Source: Pelagicoccus sp.
Lineage (GTDB): Bacteria > Verrucomicrobiota > Verrucomicrobiia > Opitutales > Opitutaceae
Assembly: GCA_028284635.1 (NCBI GenBank)
Contig: JANQRJ010000067.1
Location: 62,001 to 126,000, forward strand
DNA: 64,000 nt
Reading direction: 5' to 3'
The notes under the pieces were generated by a model, which was not told the DNA's origin, did no database searches, and saw nothing but the letters and a program-made list of their open reading frames with translations. Made by a program: the position numbers and the translations under genes. Of the stretch, positions 62,573 to 64,000 are shown in pieces. How positions within the stretch are numbered: the stretch's first letter is position 1; each line of letters opens with the position of its first letter.

Positions 62573-63832
62573 ATGACTAGACTTTTACGCGTATCCACGT
62601 CCGCCATCGCTTTCTGGGCTGCAAGCCTCGATGCAAAGCAACTCACCTTCGACACCGCCCAAGCCGTTCGGCATGCTCTGGAATCCAACCCCGAGCTGCT
62701 CGCCGCACGCTACGCCATAGCGAGAGCCGAGGCCAGGCTCGAAGCCACGGGCATCGCTCCCAATCCGTCACTAAAGATCGGATACAGAGATGACTTTCTC
62801 TTCAACGACGAAGGCGAACGCTCCTTCGAACTCGGTCTCTCGAAGGATTTTCCTCTCGCTAAAAGGCTTGCAAAGGAAAAAGCCGTCTCCCGCGTAGCAA
62901 TCGCCCAAGCCAAAATGCAAGTGCGAAGCCAAGAGCTAGCACTGGCCCAAGAGATCTACGAATTCGCCTTGGAGATCCATCTCGTCGAAAAGCGAGCGAA
63001 CCACCTCAAACGCCTTCTCGAAAGCATGGAGGAAACCGCCGCTTTCGCCGAAACCGCAGCTCGGACCGGAGAGATATCAGCCCTCACCGCAAGCCAGACC
63101 GGCATCGAACTCAGCGTGCTGAGCCAGGAAGTGCAGCAGGCTCAACTGGAACGAGAGCGCCTCACCCACCGACTCGCTCCCCTGCTCGGCATCCCCTCGA
63201 CCGATCACGTCGAACTCCAGGTCGAGACCGCATCCCCCTACCACGATCAACCACTGCCAGGTTTCGACACCCGGATTCTGGAACGCGACCCACGCTTCCA
63301 AACCGCCGTGCTGCAAGAAAATGCCGCCGATGCGGAGATCGCCCTAGCCAAGTCCAAAAACTGGGACTCCATAACCGCAACTCTCTTCTGGAACAACCAG
63401 CGCGGCATCGACGAACCCGTAGGTCCCAAATCCGACAAGCTTCTCGGCCTCTCCCTCTCCATCCCCCTGCCATTGAACAAGAATGGCGATCGACTCGCCC
63501 GAGTCGAAATCCAGAAGAGAGACCAGTCCCGCCAAGCCGCCGCAGCCCTGAGATTCCTCATCGAAAACGAAGTCGAACACGCTCGGCACGAAGCTTCGCT
63601 CTTCAAGGAAAGCATGAGCTCCTACCAAAGCGAAGTCCTCCGCAAGGCCGAAGCCCATTGGCTCGAAGTCCGCCAAGCTTACCAAGAGGGCCAGATCAAC
63701 ATGCTCACCCTCATGCACGCCCAAGCCCAAAGACTGCGCCTGGAAAACCGCTACCTCGAACTCTACGGGAAATACGCCCACGCCCTACTCGAACTCCAAC
63801 TCGCCCGCATCGATATTCCCCCTTTCCAATGA
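62573..63832 (+). CDS. Outer-membrane efflux protein, TolC/CzcC-like
   Basis: A 419-residue OEP-family protein with a short signal-like N-terminus. The TolC pattern of two repeats is seen: FDTAQAVRHALESNPELLAARYAIARAEARLEATG at the first helix pair, and FQTAVLQENAADAEIALAKSKNWDSITATLFW in the second, with GLSLSIPLPLNKNGDRLARVE between them. The family forms trimeric exit channels for RND efflux pumps; the CzcC branch exports metals. The following gene is probably the membrane-fusion protein. Confidence 0.88.
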   Translation: MTRLLRVSTSAIAFWAASLDAKQLTFDTAQAVRHALESNPELLAARYAIARAEARLEATGIAPNPSLKIGYRDDFLFNDEGERSFELGLSKDFPLAKRLAKEKAVSRVAIAQAKMQVRSQELALAQEIYEFALEIHLVEKRANHLKRLLESMEETAAFAETAARTGEISALTASQTGIELSVLSQEVQQAQLERERLTHRLAPLLGIPSTDHVELQVETASPYHDQPLPGFDTRILERDPRFQTAVLQENAADAEIALAKSKNWDSITATLFWNNQRGIDEPVGPKSDKLLGLSLSIPLPLNKNGDRLARVEIQKRDQSRQAAAALRFLIENEVEHARHEASLFKESMSSYQSEVLRKAEAHWLEVRQAYQEGQINMLTLMHAQAQRLRLENRYLELYGKYAHALLELQLARIDIPPFQ

Positions 63833-63847
63833 CGCTAAATCGAAACC

Positions 63848-63951
63848 GTAGCCGCGTTCGTGAGTACCGAGTCCCGCGCGCAAGACGACAGCGCAGCGAA
63901 CAACACGCCGAGCGTCCCAAGCGCAAAACGCATTCGCGCGAACTCGGCTAC
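63848..63951. repeat. GTAGCCG inverted repeat downstream of the efflux gene
   Basis: GTAGCCGCGTTCG at 63848-63860 pairs with CGAACTCGGCTAC at 63939-63951 with one mismatch. The ~78 bases between are GC-rich. The ends resemble the 52021-52092 hairpin (GTAGCCGAAG). It fills the gap before the next gene and may be a dispersed hairpin or attenuator. Confidence 0.55.
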
Positions 63952-64000
63952 ATGAATCTCTATAAGATGAACCCATTTTCTCGATACATAATCCTCGTCG
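63952..64000 (+). CDS. Start of a further gene, probably efflux membrane-fusion protein (3' partial)
   Basis: An open frame starts at ATG 63952 (or 63967, MNPFSRYIILV) and runs to the window end. The hydrophobic start looks like a signal or membrane anchor. By position after a CzcC-like gene it could be the periplasmic adaptor of an RND pump, but only 16 codons are visible. Confidence 0.35.
   Translation, partial: MNLYKMNPFSRYIILV

Overview
The window looks like a chromosomal segment of a Verrucomicrobiota bacterium, most probably class Opitutae (Pelagicoccus- or Coraliomargarita-like). This is inference from several things. The DNA is moderately GC-rich and the organism Gram-negative (TonB receptor, TolC-type outer-membrane protein, large surface-sugar cluster). 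A homoserine acetyltransferase/MetW pair is present, and a short C-terminal segment on an exported protein resembles one I associate with this phylum. Intergenic hairpin repeats are abundant. No rRNA, tRNA, CRISPR array, transposase or phage gene was seen.

Region 1 (1-30700) is one surface-polysaccharide biosynthesis island, almost all on the + strand, with many 1-8 bp gene overlaps. It opens with the tail of an epimerase and a HldE-like kinase/cytidylyltransferase whose domains are in swapped order. Methyltransferases, glycosyltransferases, an SDR, a GT2 enzyme and a sugar N-formyltransferase follow. The core is a nonulosonic-acid-type set: NeuB synthase, NeuD-like acyltransferase, TIM-barrel isomerase, a CBS-domain/nucleotide-sugar-dehydrogenase fusion, extended SDR, DegT aminotransferase, NeuA-like cytidylyltransferase and a second SDR. 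Next come a split transketolase, a methyltransferase, a medium-chain dehydrogenase, a HAD-kinase fusion, a second DegT aminotransferase and a Gfo/Idh dehydrogenase. A convergent HAD-IIIA phosphatase closes the island. No hydrolysing UDP-sugar 2-epimerase was found, so the sugar made is uncertain.

Region 2 (30700-38000) is signalling: a PAS-PAS hybrid histidine kinase, a large CheA with a duplicated N-terminal domain, and a minus-strand operon of an exported protein, an ECF sigma factor and its RskA-like anti-sigma factor.

Region 3 (38000-49500) is housekeeping: metX and metW in convergent orientation, a GT4 glycosyltransferase, a SNF2-family helicase, a small protein, an M16 protease and a CobW-type GTPase.

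Region 4 (49500-60400) holds a DUF4154 (YfiR-like) protein with a CHASE8-type hybrid kinase, a convergent glucose/sorbosone dehydrogenase-like protein and a TonB-dependent receptor. Then come two tandem paralogous membrane proteins carrying degenerate histidine-kinase dimerisation domains, a GAF histidine kinase and a MYG1-family protein.

Region 5 (60400-64000) has methionine aminopeptidase, a VapBC-like toxin-antitoxin pair, and the start of a metal-efflux-like operon (small His/Cys-rich exported protein, CzcC/TolC-type protein, next gene cut by the window end).

The most distinctive noncoding content is a set of hairpin repeat families placed directly at gene ends. One begins GTAGCGCGGA and supplies the TAG stop codons of three genes. 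Another is made of CTTCATC/GAAGATGAAG arms and usually fills the space directly after stop codons. There are also a 40-bp and a 26-bp perfect palindrome.
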